Assembly (NCBI RefSeq): GCF_014127285.1
Contig: NZ_CP059901.1
Coordinates: 868,001 to 932,000 of the forward strand
Direction: 5' to 3'
Length of the DNA stretch: 64,000 bases
Origin: Mumia sp. ZJ1417
Lineage (GTDB): Bacteria; Actinomycetota; Actinomycetes; Propionibacteriales; Nocardioidaceae
The position numbers and the translations under genes are program-made. The notes beneath the pieces are model-generated. The model was not told the DNA's origin, did no database searches, and saw only the letters and a list, made by a program, of their open reading frames with translations. How positions within the stretch are numbered: position 1 is the stretch's first letter; every line of letters starts with the position of its first letter. This document shows, piece by piece, positions 30,335 through 38,811 of this stretch.

Positions 30335-31121
30335 GGAGACCACCACCCAGACCCACGCGGGAGTGGCGGGCCGCTTGGTCGACCTGCTCGTCCAGGTCTA
30401 CGGAGAGGCGCCGCCCGTCACGCTCACCGCCTGGGACGGGTCCCGGGTCGAGCCGGAGGTCGGAGACCGGGCGATCGAGGCCCACATCGAGTCCCGCCGT
30501 ACGGTCAGACGCCTGGTGTGGTCTCCGGGGCAGACCGGCATCGCGCGCGCCTACATCGCCGGCGAGCTCACCGTCGAGGGCGACCTCGAGGCGGCGGTAC
30601 GGCTGATGCGCGACTACGTGGAGCACGCGTCGGCCAAGCGTGCGCTCGAGGCCGCCGACCGGCGCGAGGTGCTGCGGCTGACCGTGCAGCTCGGGGCGGT
30701 CGGGCCTGCGCCGCGTGGGCCGAACGAGCCGGTCGACGCGGTCACGGGCTATCTGGACGTCCCTGCGCAGCTGCGCGACGAGCTGCCCCCGGAGTTGGCC
30801 GACGCGGTCCTCGGCGACACGCAGCGCGGCGGCGACGCCCGTACGGAGGTCGTCTACACCGACCCCGAGCCACTGAGCGCCACGATCGCTCGGTGGGAGG
30901 GCGACGGTCTCGTCGTCGACGCCGTACGCGAGGTGGTCGCCGAGGAGCGTGAGCGTCTCGCACGCATCGGCGGGCGTCTCGTCGCGCACTGGGACGCCGT
31001 GGTCGAGGCCGTCGGAGCGCAGCACGCGCGGATGTGGCGGCTCTCGCTGGTCCTCGTCCGGGACAACCTTGAGAGGCGGACGATCCGCGCGTACGAGATC
31101 GCCGGCACCTCCGCCCCCTGA
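30327..31121 (+). CDS. Cyclopropane-fatty-acid synthase-like protein lacking the SAM domain
   Basis: The protein has 264 residues. The N-terminal part ([29 protein letters not shown] in pieces, about 52-80) matches the N-terminal domain of actinobacterial cyclopropane synthases. The C-terminal part ([36 protein letters not shown], about 195-255) matches their C-terminal tail. The middle roughly 150-200 residues with the SAM-binding GxG loop and active site are absent. Intact enzymes have about 420 residues. The frame is open and AAAGGAGG stands 6 nt before ATG 30327, so it is probably translated, but it should not be a methyltransferase. It could be a decaying gene or a repurposed binding protein. 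Confidence 0.75.
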   Translation: MPEETTTQTHAGVAGRLVDLLVQVYGEAPPVTLTAWDGSRVEPEVGDRAIEAHIESRRTVRRLVWSPGQTGIARAYIAGELTVEGDLEAAVRLMRDYVEHASAKRALEAADRREVLRLTVQLGAVGPAPRGPNEPVDAVTGYLDVPAQLRDELPPELADAVLGDTQRGGDARTEVVYTDPEPLSATIARWEGDGLVVDAVREVVAEERERLARIGGRLVAHWDAVVEAVGAQHARMWRLSLVLVRDNLERRTIRAYEIAGTSAP

Positions 31122-31124
31122 GCC

Positions 31125-31187
31125 CCCGGGTCGGTTCTGCCCGCTCCCGGGTCGGTTTCTAGCGCCCCCGGGTCACTGCACGCCCGC
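31125..31187 (+). repeat. CCCGGGTC tandem repeat array B (21-bp period)
   Basis: CCCGGGTC occurs at 31125, 31146 and 31167, exactly 21 bp apart, with TTCTGCC or TTTCTAGC-like spacers. The array begins 3 nt after the stop of the cyclopropane-synthase-like gene and ends 28-40 nt before the tRNA. Confidence 0.85.
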
Positions 31188-31214
31188 ACACCCGGTACGG
31201 GACAATGGCGCCAC

Positions 31215-31288
31215 GCTCCTGTAGCCCAACCGGCAGAGGCAGACGGCTTAAACCCGTCTCAGTGCGGGTTCGAATCCCGCCGGGAGCA
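31215..31288 (+). tRNA. tRNA with anticodon UAA and short variable loop
   Basis: A 74-nt cloverleaf folds cleanly. Acceptor GCTCCTG pairs with CGGGAGC (one T-G pair). The D stem is GCC/GGC, the anticodon stem GACGG/CCGTC with loop CTTAAAC, and the T stem GCGGG/CCCGC with loop TTCGAAT. The discriminator is A and CCA is not encoded. The anticodon TAA reads UUA (leucine). The variable loop is only about 5 nt, whereas bacterial tRNA-Leu has a long variable arm. Identity by anticodon is therefore Leu, but the body is that of a class I tRNA. Confidence 0.85.
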
Positions 31289-31302
31289 CGGCGCCGCGTC
31301 GT

Positions 31303-31776
31303 TCAGCGGGCGATCTCGTGCGCGAAGTAGTACGCCCGCTCGCCGGTCTCCTCGACGATTCCGGAGAATCCGTGGCGCTCGTAGAACCGCTGGGCGTCGA
31401 GGTCGGCCTCGTCGACGTTGATCTCGATCAGGTCGATGCCGTGGTCGCGCGCGTACGCGAGGAGCAGGTCGACCACGGCCGAGCCGATCCCGCGCCCTCG
31501 CAGCTGGGGCACCACGTACAGCTCGTCGAGCACCGCCACGCTGCCGTCGACCCAGACGTTCGGCCGCAACGTCACCAGCGCGACTGCGTCGAGCGGCGAG
31601 CCGGCGGCGATCGCGATCACCGCCGGGTCGCCGAGCAGCGTACGCAGGCGCGGTGCGAGCACGTCGACGCCCGGGGACGGCCAGCCGTACTCGGTGTTGA
31701 AGTCGTCAAGGAGGCCCGCGATCTGTGTGGCATCGTCGGTGGTCGCGAGACGTGGGACGGAGGGGTCGGTCGCCAT
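31303..31776 (-). CDS. GNAT family N-acetyltransferase
   Basis: This 157-residue single-domain GNAT has the acetyl-CoA loop VVPQLRGRGIGSAVVDLLL (about 92-110) and the C-terminal DAQRFYERHGFSG. It transfers an acetyl group from acetyl-CoA to an unknown amine. ATG 31776 is preceded at 5 nt by TACGGT, a -10-like box that would give a leaderless message. It ends 14 nt after the tRNA on the opposite strand. Confidence 0.87.
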   Translation of the reverse strand: MATDPSVPRLATTDDATQIAGLLDDFNTEYGWPSPGVDVLAPRLRTLLGDPAVIAIAAGSPLDAVALVTLRPNVWVDGSVAVLDELYVVPQLRGRGIGSAVVDLLLAYARDHGIDLIEINVDEADLDAQRFYERHGFSGIVEETGERAYYFAHEIAR

Positions 31777-31800
31777 GCGTCACCGTACGACGCGCAGACG

Positions 31801-33150
31801 TCAGCGGGGGGCGAAGACACCGTCCGGGTCATGCGCCTGACGCACCGCGGTGAGCCTCTCCCGCGTCGCCTGCGGCCAGGTGCGCGCCGCCTGGCCGGGG
31901 TCGCGCGGGTCCGACATCCAGTTGGGTGTCAGGTGCTCTGAACGCCACGGGGCGAGCGCGTCCTCGAGCTGCGCGAACACGCCCGGCAGGACCTCGGGGA
32001 ACAGCGTCGGGTCGGGAGCACCGAGCATCGACAGCGTGTAGTCGAAGTCGCGGTAGCCGGCCGCCGTCGTGTCGTCCTTCTCGTCGCGCATCGCGCCGCC
32101 GAGGTGCCGCACCTCGAGTCCCATGATCGGCAGCTCCGCGCCGGGTCCGACGAGGGCGAGCACCGCCTCGGCGAGGTCGGCGTCGACGTGGGTCAAGGTC
32201 GTCCCGCGTACGAATCCGGGGCCGGGCTCCGTCGGGTCGTTGGTGATCCGCGCGACGTCGGCGAGCGCCAGCGGCCCGAGGTCGTCGAGGTAGACGGTGC
32301 CCAGCTCGCGCAGCGGCTTGGTGAGCTGCTCGCCCTCGTCGGCCGTTCCCGGGTACGCGACGTGCAGCGCGAGCAGGTGTCGACCGCGCATCGGGTCCGG
32401 GATGAAGTCCAGGTCGGGGAAGCGGATGATCATGCCGCTCGTCGTGACGTCGGCCGGCGCCGTCTTCGTCCACTCCAACCAGCGCGTGTACGGATCCGTG
32501 CTCTCGGCCAGGTCGAAGAACAGGGTCCCAGCGTACAAACCCGGCATCGGGACCAGCGAGACAGTGATCTCGGTGACCACACCGAGGCCGGTCTTGCCGC
32601 CGCGCAGCGCCCACAGGAGCTCGGCGTCACCCGCGTCGGAGGCGTCGACGACCTCGCCCGCGCCGGTGACGACGCGTGCGGACACGAGGCGGTCGGAGGC
32701 GAAGCCGTGGCTGCGCGCGAGCGGGCTGAGCCCGCCGCCGAGGAGGAACCCGACGACTCCGACGTTGGTCGAGGAGCCGGTGACCGGAGCGAGGCCGTGC
32801 TCGGCAGCGGCGGTCACGACCGGCGCCCACCGGGTGCCACCGCCGATCGTGGCCGTACGGGCCTGCGGGTCGACGGTCACGGAGCTCAGTGCGCCGAGGT
32901 CGAGCAGGATCCCCGTGTCGTACGAGGCGTGGGCGCCGTGGCCCGTCGTGTGCAGGTGTACGGGGACGCCGGCCGCCCGGGCGAACCGGACGGTCTCGAC
33001 GACGTCGTTCTCGTTCGTGGCACGGACGACGACGTCGGGGCTGTGCTGGATCGTGAGGTTGAATGCCGTCGCGCCTGCGGTGTAGTCGTCCTCGCCCCGG
33101 GCGCGGAGCGGCCCGTCCAGCTGATCCTGGAGTGCGGCGTAGTCGGTCAT
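31801..33150 (-). CDS. FAD-linked oxidase (BBE/PCMH-type)
   Basis: This 449-residue flavoenzyme has an N-terminal PCMH FAD domain (VVVRATNENDVVETVRFAR, HLHTTGHGAHASYDTGILL) and a C-terminal BBE segment. The His of TGHGAH is the usual 8-alpha-histidyl FAD attachment site. The second position used for cysteinyl linkage is Thr/Ser here (APVTGSSTNVGVVG), so bicovalent attachment is unlikely. ATG 33150 is preceded by AAGGAG at 6 nt. It diverges from an ECF41 sigma factor and has a good ECF41-type promoter, so it is the likely target of that sigma. Its substrate is unknown. Confidence 0.9.
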   Translation of the reverse strand: MTDYAALQDQLDGPLRARGEDDYTAGATAFNLTIQHSPDVVVRATNENDVVETVRFARAAGVPVHLHTTGHGAHASYDTGILLDLGALSSVTVDPQARTATIGGGTRWAPVVTAAAEHGLAPVTGSSTNVGVVGFLLGGGLSPLARSHGFASDRLVSARVVTGAGEVVDASDAGDAELLWALRGGKTGLGVVTEITVSLVPMPGLYAGTLFFDLAESTDPYTRWLEWTKTAPADVTTSGMIIRFPDLDFIPDPMRGRHLLALHVAYPGTADEGEQLTKPLRELGTVYLDDLGPLALADVARITNDPTEPGPGFVRGTTLTHVDADLAEAVLALVGPGAELPIMGLEVRHLGGAMRDEKDDTTAAGYRDFDYTLSMLGAPDPTLFPEVLPGVFAQLEDALAPWRSEHLTPNWMSDPRDPGQAARTWPQATRERLTAVRQAHDPDGVFAPR

Positions 33151-33189
33151 CGGTGACTCCTTCATCGTTCTCGATGGTCTCTCTGTGAT

Positions 33190-33216
33190 GACGACGCAGC
33201 GCGCTGGAATGTGAGG
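33190..33216 (-). promoter_or_regulatory. ECF41-type promoter for the FAD oxidase gene
   Basis: On the minus strand CCTCACA (33216-33210) is followed, after exactly 16 nt, by CGTC (33193-33190). This agrees with the published ECF41 pattern TGTCACA-N16/17-CGTC except at the first two bases. It lies 40 nt upstream of the FAD oxidase start and points away from the sigma gene. Confidence 0.5.
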
Positions 33217-33264
33217 TCGTCCGAGAAATGACGCGTGTCAGTGCTTCGAGGCAGGATCGAAGGC

Positions 33265-34191
33265 ATGACTCTCGCCCAGCACGAGACGCTCGCGGATCTC
33301 GAGCCCGCCGGGGCCCGTGGCGTGCTTCTCGACGTGACCTACCGGATGCTCGGCTCCTTCGCGGAGGCCGAGGACGCCGTGCAGGAGACGTACGCCCGCT
33401 GGTACGCCCTCAGCCCTGCTGAGCGCGGCGCGATCGCACGCCCGACCGGCTGGCTCGTCCGTGTCGCGAGCCGCGTCTGCCTCGATGTGCTCGGGTCGGC
33501 CCGCGCGCGCCGCGAGAAGTACGTCGGCGAGTGGCTCCCGGAGCCGGTGCCGAGCCCGGCGCGCTGGTCGAGCCAGGCGTCCGGCTCGACCGACCCCGCC
33601 GAGCGTGTCACGTCGGACGAGACGGTCGGCATGGCGTTCCTCATCGTCCTCGAGACCATGACTCCGGCCGAGCGTGTGGCGTTCGTCCTCAAGGATGTCT
33701 TCGCGTTCCCGTTCGACGAGATCGCCGCCGCCCTCGGTCGCAGCCCGGCCGCCTGCCGACAGCTGGCGTCGTCCGCGCGCCGGCGGGTCCGCGACGCCGA
33801 GGGCGCGGAGGCGTCGCTAGCGGCCGCCGGGGCCGCCTCCGCCGAGGCCGAGGTGGTGGCGGCGTTCCGGCGCGCCTGGGAGACGGGCGACCTGGACGGA
33901 CTCCTCGGCGTCCTCGATCCCGAGGCGACCGTGATCGCCGACGGCGGGGGCAAGGTCGCCGCGGCGCTCGAGCCGATCGACGGTGCGGCGGCGGTCGCTC
34001 GCTTCTTTGCCGACGTCCTCGTCAAGGCGCCGAGCCTGGTCTTCACCGAGGACGAGGTCAACGGTCGGCCCGGGGTGCTCGTCTGGGATGGCGACATGCT
34101 GGTGACGGTCATGGCCGTCGACGTCCGTGACGGCCGGGTCGTGCACGCGTGGGCGGTGCGCAACCCTGACAAGCTCCGCCTGTGGCGCTGA
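33265..34191 (+). CDS. ECF41-group sigma factor (SigJ-like) with SnoaL-like C-terminus
   Basis: This 308-residue ECF sigma has a region 2 segment, VTYRMLGSFAEAEDAVQETYARWY in part (about 19-44). A region 4 segment (LETMTPAERVAFVLKDVFAF in part, FDEIAAALGRSPAACRQL) lies near 130-170. About 110 further residues form a SnoaL/NTF2-like domain ending VRNPDKLRLWR. In ECF41 sigmas this extension replaces a separate anti-sigma factor and tunes activity. ATG 33265 gives MTLAQHETLADLEP. The divergent oxidase gene matches the usual ECF41 context of an oxidoreductase, epimerase or decarboxylase partner. Confidence 0.92.
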   Translation: MTLAQHETLADLEPAGARGVLLDVTYRMLGSFAEAEDAVQETYARWYALSPAERGAIARPTGWLVRVASRVCLDVLGSARARREKYVGEWLPEPVPSPARWSSQASGSTDPAERVTSDETVGMAFLIVLETMTPAERVAFVLKDVFAFPFDEIAAALGRSPAACRQLASSARRRVRDAEGAEASLAAAGAASAEAEVVAAFRRAWETGDLDGLLGVLDPEATVIADGGGKVAAALEPIDGAAAVARFFADVLVKAPSLVFTEDEVNGRPGVLVWDGDMLVTVMAVDVRDGRVVHAWAVRNPDKLRLWR

Positions 34192-34212
34192 GCCCGCGCG
34201 TCAGCAGACGTG

Positions 34213-35019
34213 TCAGCGCCGCGCGCGGCCGGCGAGCGTGATCGCAAGGTTGCCGAGCGCCTTGATCGCCTCGTCCGCGTCCTCCTCGGGATAGCCGCGT
34301 GTGCACACCGCCATCACGATCGCGTCGGGGCCTGGCGCGCCCAGGTACGCCACGTCGTGCCGGATCGCGTCGACGGACCCGCCCTTGCTTCCCCATGGCA
34401 GGTCCGACGGCGCGTGGGCCGCGACGAGCGGATCGGTCTGGCGGGCCAGGAGGTCGGTCATGTACGTGGTCGCCCACGGTCCGGCGAGCTTCCCGGCGAC
34501 GAGTGTGCCCATCAGCGTCGCCAGGTCCGCAGCGGTCACGACGTTGCTCTTCCCGTACGTCTCGGCGGCCGCCTGGTCGCCGAACTGCCGGAACATCCGG
34601 CTGTCGTGGGCGCCCGCGTCGGACAGGACCTGCGCGATGGCGTCGAGGCCGACGCACTCGACGATGATGTTCGTGGCCTCGTTCGAGGAGACGACGATCA
34701 TCCGCTCGAGCGCGTCGCGGAGCGGCATCGGCGCGCCAGCCGGAGGCATGCCGTGGTCGACGTCGTCGGGGACCAGCCGGTAGTCGGGAGCCTCCGGAAC
34801 CTGACTCTCGAAGGTGTCTCGGCTGACGAGCGTGTCGTCGAGCGTGAGCGTCCCGGCCTCGACCATCCGCAGCGCCGCGACGAGGGGAGCGACCTTGATC
34901 GTGCTGGCCGCGTAGAACGGGGTCGAGGCCCCCCGCGCCGCGAGCACCTCGCCCGCAGCGGTGGCCACCTGGTACGCGATGACGGGGACGCCGTCGCTGT
35001 ACGTGCCGCGCGCCGACAT
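34213..35019 (-). CDS. Class A beta-lactamase-fold serine hydrolase
   Basis: This 268-residue penicillin-recognising-type hydrolase has the catalytic SxxK in FYAASTIKVAPL (about 40-43), an SSNEATN motif in the SxN position (about 114) and a KGG triad motif in WGSKGGSVDAI (about 214). No signal peptide is present, so it appears cytoplasmic, unusual for a lactamase-like enzyme. ATG 35019 shares one base with the stop of the amidotransferase gene (TGATG). It is the last gene of the peptide-importer operon. A peptide or amide substrate is plausible, but the reaction is unknown. Confidence 0.85.
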   Translation of the reverse strand: MSARGTYSDGVPVIAYQVATAAGEVLAARGASTPFYAASTIKVAPLVAALRMVEAGTLTLDDTLVSRDTFESQVPEAPDYRLVPDDVDHGMPPAGAPMPLRDALERMIVVSSNEATNIIVECVGLDAIAQVLSDAGAHDSRMFRQFGDQAAAETYGKSNVVTAADLATLMGTLVAGKLAGPWATTYMTDLLARQTDPLVAAHAPSDLPWGSKGGSVDAIRHDVAYLGAPGPDAIVMAVCTRGYPEEDADEAIKALGNLAITLAGRARR

Positions 35020-35804
35020 CAGCCCTCCGTCCCGTCGGGCTCGTCGCCGTTCGCCGGCTCGGCCGCTGCCTCGTCCGCGTCCGCACGCGCGGCCGACTCG
35101 TGGACGACGCGGGCGAACGCGGCGATCAGTGCCCGCGACTGCTCTTCGTTGCGCGACGCGTCGGCCTCGGCTCCCGCGATGAGCGCCGCGCGGTCGTACC
35201 CGTCTGCCTGCAGCGCGGCCTCGTCCCACGACCGCAGCCGCTCGGCGCCGACCTCCGGGTGGAACTGCACGCCCCACGCCGACATGCCCACCCTGAACGC
35301 CTCGACCCTGCACTCGTCGCTGGTCGCGAGGAGGTCCGCGCCCGGCGGCAGCGCGGTGACGCTGTCCTCGTGGTTCTGGATCATGCGCAGCTCACCGTAC
35401 GCCGCAAGCTCGGCGAACACGGCGTCGTCGGCGGCCGCCGGGAGCAGCGTCACGCCGCACGAGCCGCGCTCGGTCTCACCCGACTTCTCGGTCACCTCGC
35501 CGCCGGCGCAGATCGCGAGGAGCTGCGCGCCGAGGCAGATCCCGAGCAGCGGCACCTCGGCCTGGAGCGCCTGGACGACCAGCCGCCGCTCCTGGGCGAG
35601 CCACGGCGAGCGCTCGTCGTCGTCGGGCATGAACCCGCCACCGAGCAGGACGATCCCGTCGACACCGGTGAGCGTCGGCGCGAGATCCTCGCCGGCGATG
35701 CGGTTCGGCGAGACGCCCTCGGCTTCGAGCCAGTCGGGGAGACGCCCGCCTCCGCTCGTGGGGGAGTTCTGGACGACGAGGACCTCGGGACGTCGCGTGG
35801 TCAC
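35019..35804 (-). CDS. Class I glutamine amidotransferase-like protein
   Basis: The protein has 261 residues. The GATase nucleophile elbow is LGICLGAQLLA (Cys near 103) and the His/Glu pair lies in GVQFHPEVGAE (about 184). N-terminal VLVVQNSPTSGGGRLPDWLE and IVLLGGGFMPDD fit the GMP-synthase-like GATase1 family. No partner synthetase domain is present, so it may hydrolyse gamma-glutamyl compounds or serve another enzyme. GTG 35804 lies 4 nt after the importer ATPase stop. The C-terminal 25 residues are Asp/Glu/Ala-rich. Confidence 0.85.
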   Translation of the reverse strand: MTTRRPEVLVVQNSPTSGGGRLPDWLEAEGVSPNRIAGEDLAPTLTGVDGIVLLGGGFMPDDDERSPWLAQERRLVVQALQAEVPLLGICLGAQLLAICAGGEVTEKSGETERGSCGVTLLPAAADDAVFAELAAYGELRMIQNHEDSVTALPPGADLLATSDECRVEAFRVGMSAWGVQFHPEVGAERLRSWDEAALQADGYDRAALIAGAEADASRNEEQSRALIAAFARVVHESAARADADEAAAEPANGDEPDGTEG

Positions 35805-35808
35805 GGTG

Positions 35809-36864
35809 TCACCGGCGGGCAGTGTCGAGAGCGAAGTGGCAAGCGGCGAGATGATCGGGGGACTCCTGGGGTGCGAGCTTGGGGCTGTCGTGACGGCACA
35901 CGGAGGGGATGTGTGCACCGTCGGCACGGACCTCGTCCGAGGCGGGGTCCGCGAGTGTGGGGGCGAGCCAGCAGCGGGTGTGGAAGTGGCAGCCGGACGG
36001 AGGGTCACTGGGCGAGGGCATGTCACCTTCGAGCACGATCTCGCGGCGGTCGCGCAGCGTCGGGTCAGGCACGGGCACGGCCGACATGAGCGCACGCGTG
36101 TACGGGTGGCCCGTGTGCTCGTACACCTCGGCGTCGCGCCCGGTCTCGACCATCCGCCCGAGATACATCACGGCGACCTCGTCGGCGATGTGGCGGACCA
36201 CCGACAGGTCGTGCGCGATGAACAGGTACGACAGACCGAGGTCGTCCTGGAGCTCCTCCAGGAGGTTGATGACCTGCCCCTGGATCGACACGTCGAGCGC
36301 CGAGACCGGCTCGTCGCAGATGAGGATGCGCGGCCGTACGGCGAGCGCGCGGGCGATGCCGATGCGCTGTCGCTGGCCGCCGGAGAACTGGTGCGGATAG
36401 CGGTGCACGTGGTCGGGGTTGAGCCCGACCCGGTCGAGGAGCTCGCGGACCGCCTTGTCGCGACCGCCGTCCGGGGTCGCCTCCGGGTGGATCGCGAACG
36501 CCTCGCCGACGATCTCGCCGACCGACATCCGCGGGTTCAGCGACGTGTACGGGTCCTGGAACACCATCTGGATGGTGCCGCGCAGCCGCCGGCGGGCGGC
36601 ACGCCCGAGGTCGGACACGTCGACGCCGTCGACGAGGATCTGGCCACGGGTCGGCTTCTCGACCCCGACGAGCAGCTTGGCGAGAGTCGACTTGCCCGAG
36701 CCGGACTCGCCGACCAGGCCGAGGGTCTTGCCCCGGTGCAGCGTCAACGACACGCCGTCGACGGCCTTCACCGTACCGACCTCGCGCTTGAGGACGATGC
36801 CACGGCGCACCGGGTACGACTTCGCGAGATCACGCACCTCGAGGACCACGTCCGTGTCCGTCAT
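35809..36864 (-). CDS. Peptide ABC transporter ATPase (OppF/DppF type)
   Basis: This 351-residue ATPase has Walker [15 protein letters not shown] (about 53-66), signature FSGGQRQRIGIARAL (about 165-179) and Walker B ILICDEPVSALD. It ends with the oligopeptide-transporter C-terminal domain containing SGCHFHTRCWLA, a possible Cys-rich metal site found in Opp/Dpp ATPases. It pairs with the upstream OppD-type ATPase; the start overlaps that gene by 4 nt. Confidence 0.93.
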   Translation of the reverse strand: MTDTDVVLEVRDLAKSYPVRRGIVLKREVGTVKAVDGVSLTLHRGKTLGLVGESGSGKSTLAKLLVGVEKPTRGQILVDGVDVSDLGRAARRRLRGTIQMVFQDPYTSLNPRMSVGEIVGEAFAIHPEATPDGGRDKAVRELLDRVGLNPDHVHRYPHQFSGGQRQRIGIARALAVRPRILICDEPVSALDVSIQGQVINLLEELQDDLGLSYLFIAHDLSVVRHIADEVAVMYLGRMVETGRDAEVYEHTGHPYTRALMSAVPVPDPTLRDRREIVLEGDMPSPSDPPSGCHFHTRCWLAPTLADPASDEVRADGAHIPSVCRHDSPKLAPQESPDHLAACHFALDTARR

Positions 36865-37868
36865 CGCTCACCTCCTTGCTGCATGACGCGCTCCGCGAAG
36901 TGGCACGCGCTCGTCCGGTCGTAGCGCAGCGCGTGCTGCGGGGGCGGCGGGTCGCTCCGGCAGACGTCCTCGGCGTACCCGCATCGCGGGTGGAACGCGC
37001 ACCCGGCAGGAACCGCGGTCGGGTCCGGCGGGCGTCCCGGGATGACCTCCAGCCCCCCACCCTTCTGGTCGAGCCGGGGGATGGAGCGCAGCAGCGCCCG
37101 CGTGTACGGGTGCGCGGCGGAGGAGAACACGTCGAAGACGGAGGCCTGCTCGACCGCGCGGCCCGCGTACATCACGGTGACGTCGTCGGCGACGTTCGCG
37201 ACCACGCCCATGTCGTGGGTGATGAGGACCAGGCCCATGTCGCGCTCAGCCTGGATCTCGCTCAGCAGCGTCATGATCTGGGCCTGCACGGTCACGTCGA
37301 GCGCCGTCGTGGGCTCGTCGGCGATCAGGACCTCGGGATCCATCGCGAGCGCGGAGGCGATCATCACCCGCTGGCGCATGCCGCCGGAGAACTGGTGCGG
37401 GTAGTCCTTGATCCGCTGCTTGGCATTCGGGACCTTGACCATGTCCAGCAGCTCGATCGCACGCTTGTCGGCATCGCGGCGCGACAGCTTCTGACGCGCG
37501 CGCAGCGCCTCCGTCAGCTGCCACCCGACGGTGTGGACCGGGTTGAGCGCGGCGAGCGCGTCCTGGAAGACCATCGCGACGTGCGCCCCGCAGAAGGCCC
37601 GGTGCTGCTTGGGGCCGAGTGCCAGCAGGTTTTCGCCCTTGAAGCGGATGGAACCGCGGACGATCCGTGCCGGAGGTATCTGCAGCAGGCCCATCACCGC
37701 GAGCGAGCTCACGCTCTTGCCGCTGCCGGACTCGCCCACGATCGCGAGCGTCCTCCCGGCGCTGACGGAGTACGAGAGTCCGTCGACCGCGCGTACGACA
37801 CCGTCCGGCGTCGCGAACTCGATGGCGAGGTCCTCGACCTCGAGGAGGGGAGTGGTCTGTTCGGTCAC
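36861..37868 (-). CDS. Peptide ABC transporter ATPase (OppD/DppD type)
   Basis: This 335-residue ATPase has Walker [16 protein letters not shown] (about 40-54), signature [15 protein letters not shown] (about 158-172), Walker [14 protein letters not shown], and the C-terminal oligopeptide domain with [16 protein letters not shown]. It energises peptide import together with the DppF-type partner. It lies 7 nt downstream of the DppC-type permease gene. Confidence 0.93.
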   Translation of the reverse strand: MTEQTTPLLEVEDLAIEFATPDGVVRAVDGLSYSVSAGRTLAIVGESGSGKSVSSLAVMGLLQIPPARIVRGSIRFKGENLLALGPKQHRAFCGAHVAMVFQDALAALNPVHTVGWQLTEALRARQKLSRRDADKRAIELLDMVKVPNAKQRIKDYPHQFSGGMRQRVMIASALAMDPEVLIADEPTTALDVTVQAQIMTLLSEIQAERDMGLVLITHDMGVVANVADDVTVMYAGRAVEQASVFDVFSSAAHPYTRALLRSIPRLDQKGGGLEVIPGRPPDPTAVPAGCAFHPRCGYAEDVCRSDPPPPQHALRYDRTSACHFAERVMQQGGER

Positions 37869-37875
37869 GACCGGG

Positions 37876-38811
37876 TCACCTCAGCTTCGGATCGAGGGCG
37901 TCGCGGAGGTTGTCGCCGATCACCACGAAGGCGAGCACCGTGGCCAGCAGACATCCGAGCGGGAAGAGGAGCAAATACTGCGAGCCACCCGTGAACCACT
38001 CCGAGCCCTCCGTGATCATGATCCCCCAGCTCACGGCGGGCGGGCGTACGCCGATGCCGAGGAACGCCAGCACGGCTTCTGTCCCGACCACCGCCGCGAT
38101 GGCGGTCGGGACGAGCGCGGTCACCGTGCCGATCGCGTTGGGGAGGATATGGCGGAACATGATGCGCAGGTCGGAGGCGCCGAGCACCCGCGCGGCCGTG
38201 ACGTAGTCGAGGTTCTTCGTCTCGAGGACGCTCGCCCGTACGTACCGGGTGTAGCCCATCCAGCCGAACATCGTGAGCACGATCGCCGGTTGGATGATGG
38301 TGGCGAGCAGCCCGTCGCCGAGATCGACCGTACGGAACAGCGACAGGAGCAGCAGCGCGGCGAGCAGCAGCGGGACGACGAGGAATACCTCGACCGTCCG
38401 CGAGATCACGGCGTCGACGATGCCGAGGTAGTAGCCCGACAGGGTGCCGAGCACGATGCCGATGAGCACCGAAACCCCCACGACGATGAAGGCGAGCAGC
38501 AGCGACGGGCGGGAGCCGTAGACGAGCTCCGCGAGCACGTCGCAGCCGTGCACGTTCGTGCCGAAGGGGTGGTCCCCGCCGAACCACTGCGGCGGGATGC
38601 GCGAATCGGCGATGTCGCAGCGCTGCGGGTCCTTGTCGGTGAACAGCCACGGAAAGACAGCCACGACCAGGAAGAACAGTGCGACCGCCGTGGCCGCGAT
38701 GACCGTGGGGCGGCGGCGCAACGTACGGAAGGCGTCCGACCAGAAGGAGCGGTTGGGTGCGCCGCCCTCGGTCTCCTCCGCGATCAGCGCGGAGACGCTG
38801 GGGTCAGTCAT
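37876..38811 (-). CDS. Peptide ABC transporter permease (DppC/OppC type)
   Basis: This 311-residue permease has an N-terminal cytoplasmic segment, a first helix near 40-60 (VIAATAVALFFLVVAVFPWL in part), and the BPD_transp_1 core with the EAA-like loop YVTAARVLGASDLRIMFRHI. ATG 38811 has GAGGATC upstream and overlaps the DppB gene by 8 nt. The ELVYGSRPSLLLAFIVVG segment is typical of DppC. Confidence 0.93.
   Translation of the reverse strand: MTDPSVSALIAEETEGGAPNRSFWSDAFRTLRRRPTVIAATAVALFFLVVAVFPWLFTDKDPQRCDIADSRIPPQWFGGDHPFGTNVHGCDVLAELVYGSRPSLLLAFIVVGVSVLIGIVLGTLSGYYLGIVDAVISRTVEVFLVVPLLLAALLLLSLFRTVDLGDGLLATIIQPAIVLTMFGWMGYTRYVRASVLETKNLDYVTAARVLGASDLRIMFRHILPNAIGTVTALVPTAIAAVVGTEAVLAFLGIGVRPPAVSWGIMITEGSEWFTGGSQYLLLFPLGCLLATVLAFVVIGDNLRDALDPKLR

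Noticed and set aside
31215-31288. tRNA as a nonsense suppressor of UAA stops
   Set aside because: The anticodon written 5' to 3' is UAA, which pairs with UUA. A suppressor of UAA stops would need the anticodon UUA.
34210-36924. A 904-codon plus-strand open frame across the hydrolase, GATase and ATPase genes
   Set aside because: It is antisense to three genes with intact catalytic motifs; its composition is that of a GC shadow.
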